Shown here piece by piece: positions 9,101-17,735 of a stretch of DNA of 64,000 bases. Within the stretch, counting starts at the first letter, position 1, and each line of letters begins with the position of its first letter. Under the pieces are notes generated by a model, which saw only the letters and a list, made by a program, of their open reading frames with translations, ran no database searches and had not been told where the DNA came from. Position numbers and translations under genes: made by a program. The stretch comes from Tenacibaculum lutimaris (GTDB lineage: Bacteria > Bacteroidota > Bacteroidia > Flavobacteriales > Flavobacteriaceae): contig NZ_RAQM01000006.1 of the NCBI RefSeq assembly GCF_003610735.1, positions 683,468 to 747,467 on the forward strand, read 5' to 3'.

Positions 9101-12100
9101 CAGTTTTGGTTAATGGATCCGTATGAAAATTACTCAATCACAGCTGAAGAAGGGTTGCCAGCAGGTATTGATCCAAGTGCTCAAGTTAATCAAGTAGGAA
9201 AGTTATTCATTAACTTAGGAAATGTTTCTGAAGATATTTTAAAAGACGGAAGGAAACAGTATGAAAATGGACTTCCTGCTGATGGACAAAAGGTAGATGG
9301 AGGAAATGTTGAAACTTCTATTTGGGGAACAACGCCTATCAACCCATCAATCATATATGCTTTTGATTCTAGTAATGATGCAAGAACCAATCAAGATGTT
9401 GGTTTAGACGGGTTGAGTGATGAAGAAGAAAGAGCAAAATTTCCTGCATTTGCAGGATTAGAAGATCCAGCAGGAGATAATTTCCAGTTTTTTAGAGGAG
9501 GAGCAATAGAAAGTACTAATCCTTCGGTTTTATCACGTTATAAAAACTATAATGGTACAGAAGGAAATTCGCCAACTGCAAGTCAATCAGGAGAATCATA
9601 TCCAACATCATCAACTACTTATCCAGATACTGAAGATATTAACAAGGATCAGACAATGAATCCGGTAAATAGTTATTTTGAATATGAGGTGTCATTAAAT
9701 AAGACAGATTTAATAAAAGGGCAAAATCATATCATTGATGTTAAAACACAAAATGTAACTTTATTAAACGGTTCAACAAGAAGCACTACTTGGTATCAGT
9801 TTAGAATACCTGTAAGAAATGTTACAGATGCTCAAAAAATCAATGGAATTTCTGATTTTAACAGTATACGTTTTATACGAATGTTCCTAACCCAGTTTAG
9901 AATGCCTGTGGTATTACGTTTTGGAGAGTTGGAATTGGTTAGAGGAGATTGGCGTCGTTATACGAAAACTTTACCAGAGTCAGGAGTACCAGTTCCTATT
10001 CAACCTGAAGAGTTAAATAAGTTTGAAATAGGTGTGGTAAGTATTGAGCAAAACCCAGACCGTTATGAATTACCACCAGGAATTGAACGAGAAGAGTTAC
10101 AAGGAACCAATAGAATTCAACGTCAGAATGAACAATCAGTAACTTTAAAAGTTACCGATTTAAAAGCAGATGACGTACGAACAATTTATAAAAATATTAG
10201 TATCGATATGCGTAGGTATAAAAACTTACGTATGTTTTTACATGCAGAAAGCCCAAATACAACAGAAGGAGCAGGTAATGATGATATGGTAGCAATTATT
10301 CGTTTAGGTACTGATTTAAATGATAATTATTATCAAATAGAAAAACCATTAAAAATATCTACATCAAATGCATCACCTGAGGACGTTTGGCTACCAAAAG
10401 AAAACAACTTAGATATTTTGCTAGAAGAGTTAGCAAATCTTAAAATTCAAAGGCCAACAGGAGATCCTATTTCTAACATTTTTGAAGGTGTAAGTTCTAA
10501 AGGATTGGATATTTCGGTTAAAGGTAATCCGACATTGGCACAAATAAGAACCATAATGTTAGGGGTTAAGAATGCAACCTCTTCTCCAAAATCAGTAGAA
10601 GTTTGGTTTAATGAATTGCGTGCTGTAGGTTTTGACAATAAAGGAGGTTGGGCAGCTGTGGTAAATGCCGACGCAAACATGGCTGATGTAATGGATGTGT
10701 CTTTAGCAGGTAGAATGTCTACTATTGGTTTTGGTAACGTAGAAGATAGAGTTCAGCAACGAAGTATTGAAGAAGTTAAGCAATACAGTGTAGCAACCAA
10801 TGTTCAGTTAGGTAAAATGATGCCTAAAAAATGGAACATGCAAGTGCCAATGAGTTATACTTATGGTGAAGAATTCAGAGATCCAAAATACGATCCGCAG
10901 TTTCAAGATGTAGAGTTAGAAGATGCAATTGATAAAAACCCTAACAGTAAGAATGCCCAAGATTACACAAGAAGAAAGAGTATTAGTTTTATCAATGTAA
11001 AGAAAAACAGAAACCCAGAGAGTAAGAAAAAGCCTAAGTTTTATGATGTAGAAAATTTCTCTGCTTCGTATGCACATAGTGAAGAGTTTCATAAAGATTA
11101 CAATATTGAAAAGTATGTGAATAAAAACGTAATGGCAGGAGCTAGTTACAACTTCAATTTTGTGCCTTTTAACATAGAACCTTTTAAAAAGTCAGAAGGA
11201 TTTAAGAGCAGGTATTTACAGTTTATAAAAGATTTAAACTTTAATCCAGTACCTAAAACGGTAGCAATTAATTCAAGAATTAATAGAAACTACAATAGCC
11301 AACAATCAAGAAATTTAGTTCAAGATATTGGTCTAACAGCGCAACCAGAACTTATACAGCGAAGATTTTTATTTAATTGGGATTATACAATTGGTTTTGA
11401 TTTAACAAAATCGTTACAATTAAACTTTAATGCAACAAATAATTATATTTATGATAGTTTTGGTGAAGATGAACAATTAGAGGTTTACGATCAATTTTTT
11501 AGTATTGGTAGGCCAGATAACTATCATCAAAAACTAAACGCAACTTATAAGTTACCATTAGATAAGTTTCCTTTTTTAAACTTCATTAATGCCGATTATG
11601 GTTATACAGCAGACTTTGACTGGAAAGCAGGATCGCAAAGTTATATTGAAGAAGTTGGAAATATGATTCAAAATGCAAACACTCATAACTTAAATACCAA
11701 TATAGATTTTGGACGTTTTTATAAAATTATTGGAGTAGATAAGTTATTGTTAAAAGGAGTAAAAAAACAACCAACTCAACAAGGTGCTGCTACTTTAGGA
11801 GGAAATCAAGTTACTCAAAAAGCAAAGCTTAAAAAGAAAGCTACTTTTGGGCAAAAGCTAGGAAAAGGCGTTTATGATGTATTAACATCAGTAAAAAGAG
11901 CAAAAATAAGTTACTCTCAAAATAATGGAACTTTGTTACAAGGGTACAAACCTTCGGTAGGATTTTTAGGAAGAAATAGTTATGATGGAGGTTTAGCACC
12001 AACATTAGGATTCGTTTTTGGTAGTCAAACAGATATTTTAAACAGAGCAATTGAAAACGGATGGTTAATTACCCGTAATGCTGGTGAGGAATATTACAGT

Positions 12101-13234
12101 AAAAACTATGCTAAAACAAGATATAAAAAGTTAGATTATACTGTATCAGTAAAACCGTTTAGAGATTTAACAATCGATTTACGAGGAAATAGAATTCAAA
12201 CGAGTAATTTAACACAGCAGTTAGATGTAGTTTCTAACGGAAACGGAGGTTTTGAACAGGATCCTAATATCAAACCTTTTGAAACAGGTAATTACAGTAT
12301 TAGTCATTTTATGTTGGGAACTGTTTTTACAGATAATGAAACGCTGTATCAAAACTTTTTAGATTACAGACAAGAAATTTCAGGAAGAATAGCTAATGAA
12401 CAAGGTATAACTGCTAACGATCCTAATCCTGCTAATAGTGATCCAGGATTTAAAACAAACGGACAACAAGCAATGTTGCCTGCATTTATTGCAGCTTATT
12501 CTGGTAATAGTCCTAATTCGGTAAGTACAGGAGTCTTTAAAAACATCCCTATTCCAAACTGGACACTACGTTATAATGGTTTTATGAAATATAAATGGTT
12601 TAAGAAAAACTTTAGCTCATTTACCTTATCACACGGATATAATTCTCTTTATACTATAGGTAATTATACGAATAATTTACAGTATGATGCGAATAGTACA
12701 ACAAATACAAATACTTCTGGTAATTATCAACCAGAACTCTTAATTTCGTCGGCAACTTTAATTGATGAGTTTTCTCCATTAATAAAAGTAGATTTTAGAA
12801 TGAAAAACTCTATTTCATTTAAAGGAGAAGTAAGAAAAGATAGAACATTAACTTTAAACTTTAACAATAATACGTTAACAGATATTAAAGGAACAGAATA
12901 TGTTTTAGGATTTGGATATAAGATTAGAGATGTTAAATTTGTCACCAGATTTACAGGAAAGAAAGAAACCTTAAAAGGAGACATAAATTTAAGAGCAGAT
13001 GTTTCGTTAAGAGACAACTTAACGTTGATAAGAAGTGTTGATAAAGAGAATAGTCAGATAACAGGAGGAGAAAAATTATTTGGATTAAAATTTATCGCCG
13101 ATTATAATTTAACTAGTAATTTAACCGCTTCTTTTTATTATAATCATCAAACGTTTGAGTATGCAGTTTCTACCACTTTCCCAAGACAATCAATTAATGC
13201 AGGAATTAATTTAGTATATAACTTAGGAAATTAA
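6128..13234 (+). CDS. sprA: T9SS outer-membrane translocon / gliding protein SprA
   Basis: SprA (Sov) is the giant outer-membrane barrel through which T9SS cargo crosses the outer membrane, and it is needed for gliding and adhesin display. The frame codes about 2,368 residues from the ATG chosen here, which gives a clean signal peptide (MNRLLTILTFFVSIVSFSQN). A TTG 15 bases upstream is less likely. Recognisable SprA stretches include PTGQINIKLGG, the SVRVTAGGRQLVEGVDY region, and SYLDDFEASQIPI. The C-terminus ends in strand-like sequence typical of a barrel. Length matches the family (about 2,300-2,500). It follows ruvA by about 20 bases and precedes gcvH by 26, suggesting cotranscription. 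It is a plausible exporter of the adhesin at 61.4 kb. Confidence 0.96.
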   Translation: MNRLLTILTFFVSIVSFSQNTQNDSTKTVKKDTVVPLKYNFKNNQNGALFLNNPSQKVVTYDKVLNKFMIVEKVGDYYVGTPVFMTPKEYDEYRLKNDLKDYFKEKVDATNPKKKGGDAARKNLLPKYYVNSKFFESVFGGNTVEVNPTGQINIKLGGVYQNNENPQISVENQSSFTFDFDQQISASIQAKVGKRLKVTANYDTQSTFDFQNVIKLEYTPTEDDIIRNIEAGNISMPIKNSLINGAQSLFGVKTQLQFGKTYVTAAFSQQNSQSKTVIAEGGATIEPFELRASDYDNDRHFFLSQYFRENYSKALERYPLISSPISITRIEVWVTNRNQNVSDYRSIVALADLGESYDVNEVNPTEITTTGSPAQVSINGNLRNLPYNEVNNLASLLTDPLQQIRDVATVDNAINSIGVPARQGFNYTYLQNARRLQPNEFKLHPQLGFISLNRRLNDGEVLAVAFEYTVVGASNGETVFRVGEFSNDGVVAPSNIAVKLLRSEILNTVRPGTATTTSPGEPFPTWRLMMKNVYALGAFPLQRDGFRFELLYRDDETGTLQNTLQNAANTSLKNEPLLRLLNLDKLDQSEYAVTNGDGFFDYVEGVTVNSERGYILFPEPEPFGEDLLLKLTNPTDQTKYGFEELYLTTKIQAKNEYQNLDKFFLKGYFKSETSRGISLGAFNVPRGSVRVTAGGRQLVEGVDYVVDYQLGRVQILDPGLEASGIPINASVENNTFFNQQRKTFIGVDVEHRFSDDFILGGTFLNVSEKPITPKVNFGGEPIDNIMLGLNLDYSSEVPYLTKLANKLPFVETEVPSNVSVRADMAYLLPGAPSGINVDGTATSYLDDFEASQIPINLSSPQQWFLASTPESQGFDGGAFGLEYNYKRGKLAWYNVDQLFYGSGNRPGNIDENELSRNEVRQIRYNELFPETDLDITQQNLVRTLDLAYYPAERGPYNYNENANTVTSEERWGGIMRALTTNNFEQANVEYIQFWLMDPYENYSITAEEGLPAGIDPSAQVNQVGKLFINLGNVSEDILKDGRKQYENGLPADGQKVDGGNVETSIWGTTPINPSIIYAFDSSNDARTNQDVGLDGLSDEEERAKFPAFAGLEDPAGDNFQFFRGGAIESTNPSVLSRYKNYNGTEGNSPTASQSGESYPTSSTTYPDTEDINKDQTMNPVNSYFEYEVSLNKTDLIKGQNHIIDVKTQNVTLLNGSTRSTTWYQFRIPVRNVTDAQKINGISDFNSIRFIRMFLTQFRMPVVLRFGELELVRGDWRRYTKTLPESGVPVPIQPEELNKFEIGVVSIEQNPDRYELPPGIEREELQGTNRIQRQNEQSVTLKVTDLKADDVRTIYKNISIDMRRYKNLRMFLHAESPNTTEGAGNDDMVAIIRLGTDLNDNYYQIEKPLKISTSNASPEDVWLPKENNLDILLEELANLKIQRPTGDPISNIFEGVSSKGLDISVKGNPTLAQIRTIMLGVKNATSSPKSVEVWFNELRAVGFDNKGGWAAVVNADANMADVMDVSLAGRMSTIGFGNVEDRVQQRSIEEVKQYSVATNVQLGKMMPKKWNMQVPMSYTYGEEFRDPKYDPQFQDVELEDAIDKNPNSKNAQDYTRRKSISFINVKKNRNPESKKKPKFYDVENFSASYAHSEEFHKDYNIEKYVNKNVMAGASYNFNFVPFNIEPFKKSEGFKSRYLQFIKDLNFNPVPKTVAINSRINRNYNSQQSRNLVQDIGLTAQPELIQRRFLFNWDYTIGFDLTKSLQLNFNATNNYIYDSFGEDEQLEVYDQFFSIGRPDNYHQKLNATYKLPLDKFPFLNFINADYGYTADFDWKAGSQSYIEEVGNMIQNANTHNLNTNIDFGRFYKIIGVDKLLLKGVKKQPTQQGAATLGGNQVTQKAKLKKKATFGQKLGKGVYDVLTSVKRAKISYSQNNGTLLQGYKPSVGFLGRNSYDGGLAPTLGFVFGSQTDILNRAIENGWLITRNAGEEYYSKNYAKTRYKKLDYTVSVKPFRDLTIDLRGNRIQTSNLTQQLDVVSNGNGGFEQDPNIKPFETGNYSISHFMLGTVFTDNETLYQNFLDYRQEISGRIANEQGITANDPNPANSDPGFKTNGQQAMLPAFIAAYSGNSPNSVSTGVFKNIPIPNWTLRYNGFMKYKWFKKNFSSFTLSHGYNSLYTIGNYTNNLQYDANSTTNTNTSGNYQPELLISSATLIDEFSPLIKVDFRMKNSISFKGEVRKDRTLTLNFNNNTLTDIKGTEYVLGFGYKIRDVKFVTRFTGKKETLKGDINLRADVSLRDNLTLIRSVDKENSQITGGEKLFGLKFIADYNLTSNLTASFYYNHQTFEYAVSTTFPRQSINAGINLVYNLGN

Positions 13235-13260
13235 AACAAACACAATAAAAAATAATTACA

Positions 13261-13641
13261 ATGAACATTCCATCAGAATTAAAGTATACCAAAGACCACG
13301 AGTGGGTTAAGGTAGAAGGAGATGTAGCAACTATTGGTATTACTGATTTTGCACAAGGTGAGTTAGGAGATATCGTATATGTAGATGTTGATACCTTAGA
13401 TGAAACATTAGATGCTGAAGAGGTTTTCGGATCAGTAGAGGCAGTAAAAACAGTTTCAGATCTTTTCATGCCTTTATCAGGTGAAGTAGTAGAGTTTAAT
13501 GAAGCTTTAGAAGATGAGCCAGAATTAGTAAACTCTGATCCATACGGAGAAGGATGGATGATAAAAGTAAAATTATCTGACGATTCACAAGTAGCAGATT
13601 TATTAAGTGCTGAGCAATATCAAGAGCTTATTAAAGGATAA
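13261..13641 (+). CDS. gcvH: Glycine cleavage system H protein
   Basis: GcvH shuttles the methylamine group of glycine between the P, T and L proteins on a lipoyl-lysine arm. The protein has 126 residues, the usual size. The lipoylation site is in [13 protein letters not shown], with Lys63 the modified residue. The N-terminal [10 protein letters not shown] and C-terminal [13 protein letters not shown] are characteristic. The genes for P, T and L are not in the window, so it is an orphan between sprA and a VanZ-like gene, an arrangement common in this family of bacteria. Confidence 0.97.
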   Translation: MNIPSELKYTKDHEWVKVEGDVATIGITDFAQGELGDIVYVDVDTLDETLDAEEVFGSVEAVKTVSDLFMPLSGEVVEFNEALEDEPELVNSDPYGEGWMIKVKLSDDSQVADLLSAEQYQELIKG

Positions 13642-13984
13642 ACTAATAACAATAGCAATACTTATTACACTAGGTATTGCTATTGTTAGTTTAATAAAGC
13701 TAGGAAAGTCACCTATACAAATAAACCATTTAGATAAAATTAAGCATGCTTTCGCTTATTTTGTTCTAAGCCTTGTGTGGTTTATCGCCTTAAGAACAAC
13801 AAAAATTAATAAGTATTTAATAGCTTTTGGTTGTTTTCTTTACGGCATAATTATTGAGGTTCTACAAGTTATAATCACATCACATCGATCAGGAGAGATT
13901 TTAGATGTAATCGCAAATACGACGGGTATTTTAATAGCTATTATTATTTATAATTCTTTTTTTAAGAAAAATGAAGCTATTTAA
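13607..13984 (+). CDS. VanZ-like family membrane protein
   Basis: The protein has 125 residues and about four hydrophobic segments ([67 protein letters not shown]). The pattern [12 protein letters not shown] and YGIIIEVLQ with [14 protein letters not shown] fits the VanZ-like fold; VanZ itself contributes to teicoplanin resistance, but the role of these short relatives is unknown. The best start is GTG at 13607, inside the end of gcvH, giving a 35-base overlap. No ATG occurs before the first membrane helix. The overlap implies translational coupling to gcvH. Confidence 0.75.
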   Translation: MLSNIKSLLKDKLITIAILITLGIAIVSLIKLGKSPIQINHLDKIKHAFAYFVLSLVWFIALRTTKINKYLIAFGCFLYGIIIEVLQVIITSHRSGEILDVIANTTGILIAIIIYNSFFKKNEAI

Positions 13985-14047
13985 AGATTATGCTTGTATA
14001 AGTTGAAATAAATTAATTAAATTAGCGAACTATTAAAAACATTTAGG

Positions 14048-14770
14048 ATGGAAATCAAGAAAAATCCAAAATCAAACTTAGAAAACTACAGTAAACTATT
14101 TGTACAAATAGGTTTGGTTTTTGCTTTATTTGTAACGTATGTTGCTATTGAACATAAAACATATGATAAAGAATATGCTGACTTAGGTATGGCTAATATG
14201 GCTTCTGAAATTGAAGAAGAAACTATAGAGCTTCAAATTGAGCCACCAAAACCAAAGCCAAATACACCACCACCACCAGCTCCTGAAAAAATTGAAGTAG
14301 TAGAAGATGAAAAAGAAGTAGAAGAAACGGTTATTGAATCTACAGAAACAGATGAATCTGAAGAAATCGTTGTTGAAGATATCGAAGAGGTAGAAGAGGT
14401 AGAAGAGGTAGTAGAAGATGTACCTTTTGCTATTATTGAAGAAGTTCCTGTATTTCCTGGATGTACTGGTACAAAACAACAAAAGAAAGACTGTTTAAAT
14501 AAGCAATTACAAAAACACGTTCAACGTAACTTTAACGCTGAATTAGCTAACGAATTAGGTTTAGCACCAGGTAAAAAGAGAATCTATGTTCAATTTAAGA
14601 TTGACAAAGATGGTTCTATTACTAGCGTAACAGCAAGAGCTCCACACCCAAGGTTAAAGCAAGAGGCTGAAAGAGTAGCTAGAAAAATTCCTAAAATGCA
14701 ACCAGGTAGACAAAGAGGTAGACCAGTAAGAGTTGGTTATACATTACCTATTACATTTAACGTAGAGTAG
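14048..14770 (+). CDS. TonB family energy transducer
   Basis: TonB links the proton-motive ExbBD complex of the inner membrane to outer-membrane receptors. The 240-residue protein has a cytoplasmic N-terminus, one membrane segment at about residues 17-35, a proline-rich periplasmic stretch (PPKPKPNTPPPPAPEK), a long run of Glu and Val (about 84-130), and a TonB C-terminal domain from about 145 ending in YTLPITFNVE. The motif VFPGCTGTKQQKKDCLNKQL before the domain is typical of flavobacterial TonB. A close paralogue follows at 14877. No exbB or exbD is present nearby. Confidence 0.9.
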   Translation: MEIKKNPKSNLENYSKLFVQIGLVFALFVTYVAIEHKTYDKEYADLGMANMASEIEEETIELQIEPPKPKPNTPPPPAPEKIEVVEDEKEVEETVIESTETDESEEIVVEDIEEVEEVEEVVEDVPFAIIEEVPVFPGCTGTKQQKKDCLNKQLQKHVQRNFNAELANELGLAPGKKRIYVQFKIDKDGSITSVTARAPHPRLKQEAERVARKIPKMQPGRQRGRPVRVGYTLPITFNVE

Positions 14771-14795
14771 TAAATTACTTACAGATCATAATAAA

Positions 14796-14825
14796 AAAAG
14801 CAATCCTAAAAGGATTGCTTTTTTT
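14796..14825 (+). terminator. Terminator between the two TonB genes
   Basis: AAGCAATCCT and AGGATTGCTT pair around a three-base loop and are followed by seven T, so the two paralogues are probably separate transcripts. Confidence 0.85.
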
Positions 14826-14876
14826 ATTGGCATATTTCTTGTTTTCAACTAAGTAGTAATTTAAAATAAATGAACT

Positions 14877-15620
14877 ATGAAAACAACAAAAAAGAATGCT
14901 AGAAAGCAGTTAGAAAAATTCTCAACTATTTTTACTCAGTTAGGGTTGGTACTCACTTTATTTATAGTTTTTCTAGCCTTAGAGTATGAAACAGAAAAAG
15001 ATGTTGCGGTTTTAAAACCATCAAATAGTGAGTTGTATGAACCTATTTATACCTTTAAACAACCTGTTGTCTTAAAAAGGGTAGAGGAGGTAACAGAAAA
15101 ACCGAAGAAAAAAACAGTAGTTAAAGAAATTCTTAAGCAAAAAATAGTAGACAACAATACTGAAATTACTACAATAATTGAAATGCCTGTTGATGAACCT
15201 ATAATAGATGTAACAGCAATATCACAAGCAAAAGAAGAAGAAATAATTGATAAAGCAGACGACCCGATATCAATTAAAAATGTACAAAATACTCCGGTAT
15301 TTAAAGGTTGTGAAGGCTTGTCTGAAGTTGAAAACAGAAAATGTTTTGAACGAAAAATTCAACAACATGTTCAACGAAATTTTAATTCAGTTATCGCACA
15401 AAAAGTAGGGCTAAGTTCCGGAAAATATAAAATCTTAACGCAGTTTGTTATTGATAAATCAGGTAACGTTACGAATATTCAAATTAGAGCACCACATATG
15501 AAATTAGAAAAAGAAACGGATAGAGTGGTGAATAAAATCCCACAGTTTCAACCAGGAAAACAGAATAACAAAGAAGTAAAAGTAAAATATACCTTACCAA
15601 TTCTTTTTAAAGTAGAATAA
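14877..15620 (+). CDS. TonB family energy transducer, second copy
   Basis: The protein has 247 residues with the same plan as the preceding gene: a short basic start, one membrane helix (FTQLGLVLTLFIVFLALEY), a linker, and a TonB C-terminal domain ending in YTLPILFKVE. The C-terminal domains align well (FKGCEGLSEVENRKCFERKIQQHVQRNFN against PGCTGTKQQKKDCLNKQLQKHVQRNFN), whereas the linkers differ: here it is Lys/Thr/Ile rich instead of Pro/Glu rich. This is a tandem duplication with a diverged spacer, perhaps serving a different periplasmic span or receptor set. Confidence 0.88.
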   Translation: MKTTKKNARKQLEKFSTIFTQLGLVLTLFIVFLALEYETEKDVAVLKPSNSELYEPIYTFKQPVVLKRVEEVTEKPKKKTVVKEILKQKIVDNNTEITTIIEMPVDEPIIDVTAISQAKEEEIIDKADDPISIKNVQNTPVFKGCEGLSEVENRKCFERKIQQHVQRNFNSVIAQKVGLSSGKYKILTQFVIDKSGNVTNIQIRAPHMKLEKETDRVVNKIPQFQPGKQNNKEVKVKYTLPILFKVE

Positions 15621-15625
15621 TAATT

Positions 15626-15657
15626 AAAAGCTCAACTATTTAGGTTGAGTTTTTTTA
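15626..15657 (+). terminator. Terminator after the second tonB
   Basis: AGCTCAAC and the imperfect GTTGAGTT pair around ATTTAG and lead into a T run, directly before the acyltransferase gene. Confidence 0.6.
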
Positions 15658-15668
15658 TTTTTGTTTGT

Positions 15669-16250
15669 ATGGATATAGATAAAACGTTTTTTGCACACGA
15701 AACAGCTGTTATAGATGATGGTTGTATAATTGGAGAAGGGACAAAAATTTGGCATTTCAGTCATATTATGCCTAATTGTACAATAGGGAATAACTGTAAC
15801 TTAGGTCAAAATGTGGTGGTATCTCCTCAAGTTGTATTGGGTAGTAATGTAAAAGTTCAAAACAATGTTTCTATTTATACAGGAGTTATTTGCGAAGATG
15901 ATGTTTTTTTAGGACCGTCTATGGTGTTTACGAACGTTATTAACCCGCGTAGTGCTATTAAAAGACAAGATCAATACTTACAAACCGTTGTAAAAAAAGG
16001 AGCGAGTATCGGCGCTAATGCAACAATTGTTTGCGGCAACAATATAGGTGAGTATGCTTTTATTGGTGCAGGAGCTGTAGTAACTAAAGAAGTTGCTCCT
16101 TATGCATTAGTAGTAGGGAATCCTTCTAAGCAAATTGGATGGATAAGTGAATATGGTCATCGCTTAGATTTTGATGAAAAGGGATATGCTGTTTGTTTTG
16201 AAAGCGGAGGAAAATACCAACTGAAAGATAATAAAGTTACAAAGTGTTAA
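15669..16250 (+). CDS. Hexapeptide-repeat N-acetyltransferase, WbpD-like
   Basis: This left-handed beta-helix acyltransferase is of the family that N-acetylates UDP-amino-sugar uronates for surface polysaccharides (WbpD/WlbB type). The 193-residue protein shows repeated [LIV]GxNx hexads ([47 protein letters not shown]) and the family stretch [10 protein letters not shown] and [13 protein letters not shown]. The start is placed at the ATG of [14 protein letters not shown]; an earlier in-frame codon would lie within the upstream terminator tail. It stands apart from other sugar genes, so its exact substrate is inferred. Confidence 0.85.
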   Translation: MDIDKTFFAHETAVIDDGCIIGEGTKIWHFSHIMPNCTIGNNCNLGQNVVVSPQVVLGSNVKVQNNVSIYTGVICEDDVFLGPSMVFTNVINPRSAIKRQDQYLQTVVKKGASIGANATIVCGNNIGEYAFIGAGAVVTKEVAPYALVVGNPSKQIGWISEYGHRLDFDEKGYAVCFESGGKYQLKDNKVTKC

Positions 16251-16301
16251 CCAAAGGTTTATAAAGGGTAAAAAAAAGATTAAAATTTTTTTTAAAAAGT
16301 A

Positions 16302-16332
16302 TTTGTAAAAAAGAAAAACTTATTTATCTTTG
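16302..16332 (+). promoter_or_regulatory. Consensus Bacteroidota promoter with no ORF behind it
   Basis: TTTG at 16302-16305, 19 bases of spacer, then TATCTTTG at 16325-16332 is an exact fit to the TTG-N19-TAnnTTTG promoter of this phylum. It points into a short non-coding unit and converges on the minus-strand gene at 16386. Confidence 0.6.
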
Positions 16333-16336
16333 AATT

Positions 16337-16408
16337 GTGGTTTAAAAACCACTTTCTTTTTCTTTTTCATAGCAATTTTTCCCACTCAATTATGAGTGGG
16401 TTTTTTTA
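16337..16408 (+). ncRNA. Candidate small RNA with two hairpins
   Basis: Directly after the consensus promoter lie a perfect hairpin (GTGGTTT / AAACCAC, 16337-16352), a pyrimidine-rich single-stranded stretch (ctttctttttctttttcat), and a terminator hairpin (CCCACTCA / TGAGTGGG, 16381-16400) followed by seven T. Expected transcript about 70 bases. No start codon with a useful frame is present. The 3' end overlaps the last codons of the convergent glycosyltransferase gene. An alternative is that the last hairpin simply ends the acyltransferase transcript. Confidence 0.45.
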
Positions 16409-17735
16409 TGCTTAACTCCCAAATTATAAAAGAGTATAAAATCGCATATTCTAAGGCAATTAACCAAAGGTTTTCTTTCCAAGGAATGTTAGCGTAAGCT
16501 TGATAACTTAATATTATAACAAAGCTCCACACTAAGGGATAACAATATTTAGTAAATACCGATAAAATTAAAAGAGTACCAATATACCAAGGATGCATAG
16601 TCGTACTTATAAAATAATAAAAGGACAAACCTAACAACATTGCCGTTATTAATTGTATCGCAGATATATTTCTTCGGAAAAAAGTAAGAATCAAAAGAAA
16701 GCTAATGGTAAGAATAGGTATCATTTTACCTATAATAGCAATCTCGTTGTACCCTCTAAATAAATATCCTACTTCTCTAGCAATATAGTAGAAGCTAGCA
16801 TTAAACTCGAAATTTCGAAACCAAAGCCCTACAGAATTCGAGTAATTCGTCATAAATTCAATAGAAAAAAAAGGAAGGAAGGTTATGGCAATTGTTAATA
16901 GTACAACTGTATAAAATCCAATTAACTTTTTAATTCCTGTAATATATGAAATGTCATTTTTTATAAACCATTGATAAAATAAGGGTAGAAAAAGTAACGG
17001 AATTAGTTTTACGGAAACTGCACAGGCTAATAAAACACCCGCCCAAATCCATTTTTGCTGTTGTAATTTGTATAAACTCCAAACTAGAAAAAATAGCATT
17101 ACAGGTTCAAAATGTAAGTTTCCTGTAAATTCAATAATTACAAACGGGTTTAAAATGTATAAAAAGATATTATGAACGGGTAACTGTAATTTTTTTAAGA
17201 GCTTTTTTCCGAAGTATAAAATTCCAATATCAGCCAAAATAATGAGGATGCGCATAATTATTACACTTCCTAAAATACTGTGTTTTGAAAACAAAGCTGC
17301 TAATAAAAAACACAATTGATTAATAGGAGGGTAGTTGGTGTAATGACTTCCATTTAATTGTCCCATTCCTTTATACAATTCTGTCGCTTGTAAAATAGGA
17401 GCGTTGTTTTGCTCAATAAAAGTTTGAGGTAATGATAAATAAGGGTTGAATCCTTCTAAAATCATGCGTCCATCCCAAATAAACCGATAAAAATCTTGCG
17501 ATAAATTAGGTATGGCAAATAAGAATATTAACCTAAAAAGAATTGCAATAGCAACCCAATTTTTAAAAGAAGTCTGTTTGTTTTGTAGCAAAAAATAAAA
17601 AGAACCAAATAAGCCAATCCACAAAACAAGTAGTTTGTAAAACTCGGTGCGCTCTAAAGAATAGGCAAAAATGGTGTAAAAACATATACTAACAAATGTT
17701 AGTATAATAAAGTTGTATTTTTTAAGTAAAGACAT
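16386..17735 (-). CDS. Polytopic mannosyltransferase-like GT (GT87 / DUF2029 type)
   Basis: The protein has 449 residues with about ten to twelve hydrophobic helices and the layout of GT-C enzymes that use polyprenol-phosphate sugars. An acidic motif follows the first helices (NLSQDFYRFIWDGRMILEGFNPY), where DFYRFIWDG supplies the usual catalytic Asp. Loops such as NYPPINQLCFLL and HPWYIGTLL are typical of bacterial GT87/DUF2029 relatives. It begins directly after the GT2 gene at 17736 (minus direction) with no gap, so it is cotranscribed with two GT2 genes. They probably build a lipid-linked or surface glycan; the substrate is unknown. Confidence 0.8.
   Translation of the reverse strand: MSLLKKYNFIILTFVSICFYTIFAYSLERTEFYKLLVLWIGLFGSFYFLLQNKQTSFKNWVAIAILFRLIFLFAIPNLSQDFYRFIWDGRMILEGFNPYLSLPQTFIEQNNAPILQATELYKGMGQLNGSHYTNYPPINQLCFLLAALFSKHSILGSVIIMRILIILADIGILYFGKKLLKKLQLPVHNIFLYILNPFVIIEFTGNLHFEPVMLFFLVWSLYKLQQQKWIWAGVLLACAVSVKLIPLLFLPLFYQWFIKNDISYITGIKKLIGFYTVVLLTIAITFLPFFSIEFMTNYSNSVGLWFRNFEFNASFYYIAREVGYLFRGYNEIAIIGKMIPILTISFLLILTFFRRNISAIQLITAMLLGLSFYYFISTTMHPWYIGTLLILSVFTKYCYPLVWSFVIILSYQAYANIPWKENLWLIALEYAILYSFIIWELSIKKPTHN

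Noticed and set aside
14183..14482. Minus-strand ORF rich in Phe, Tyr and Trp opposite tonB
   Set aside because: Its odd composition is the complement of the Glu- and Pro-rich codons of the TonB linker.
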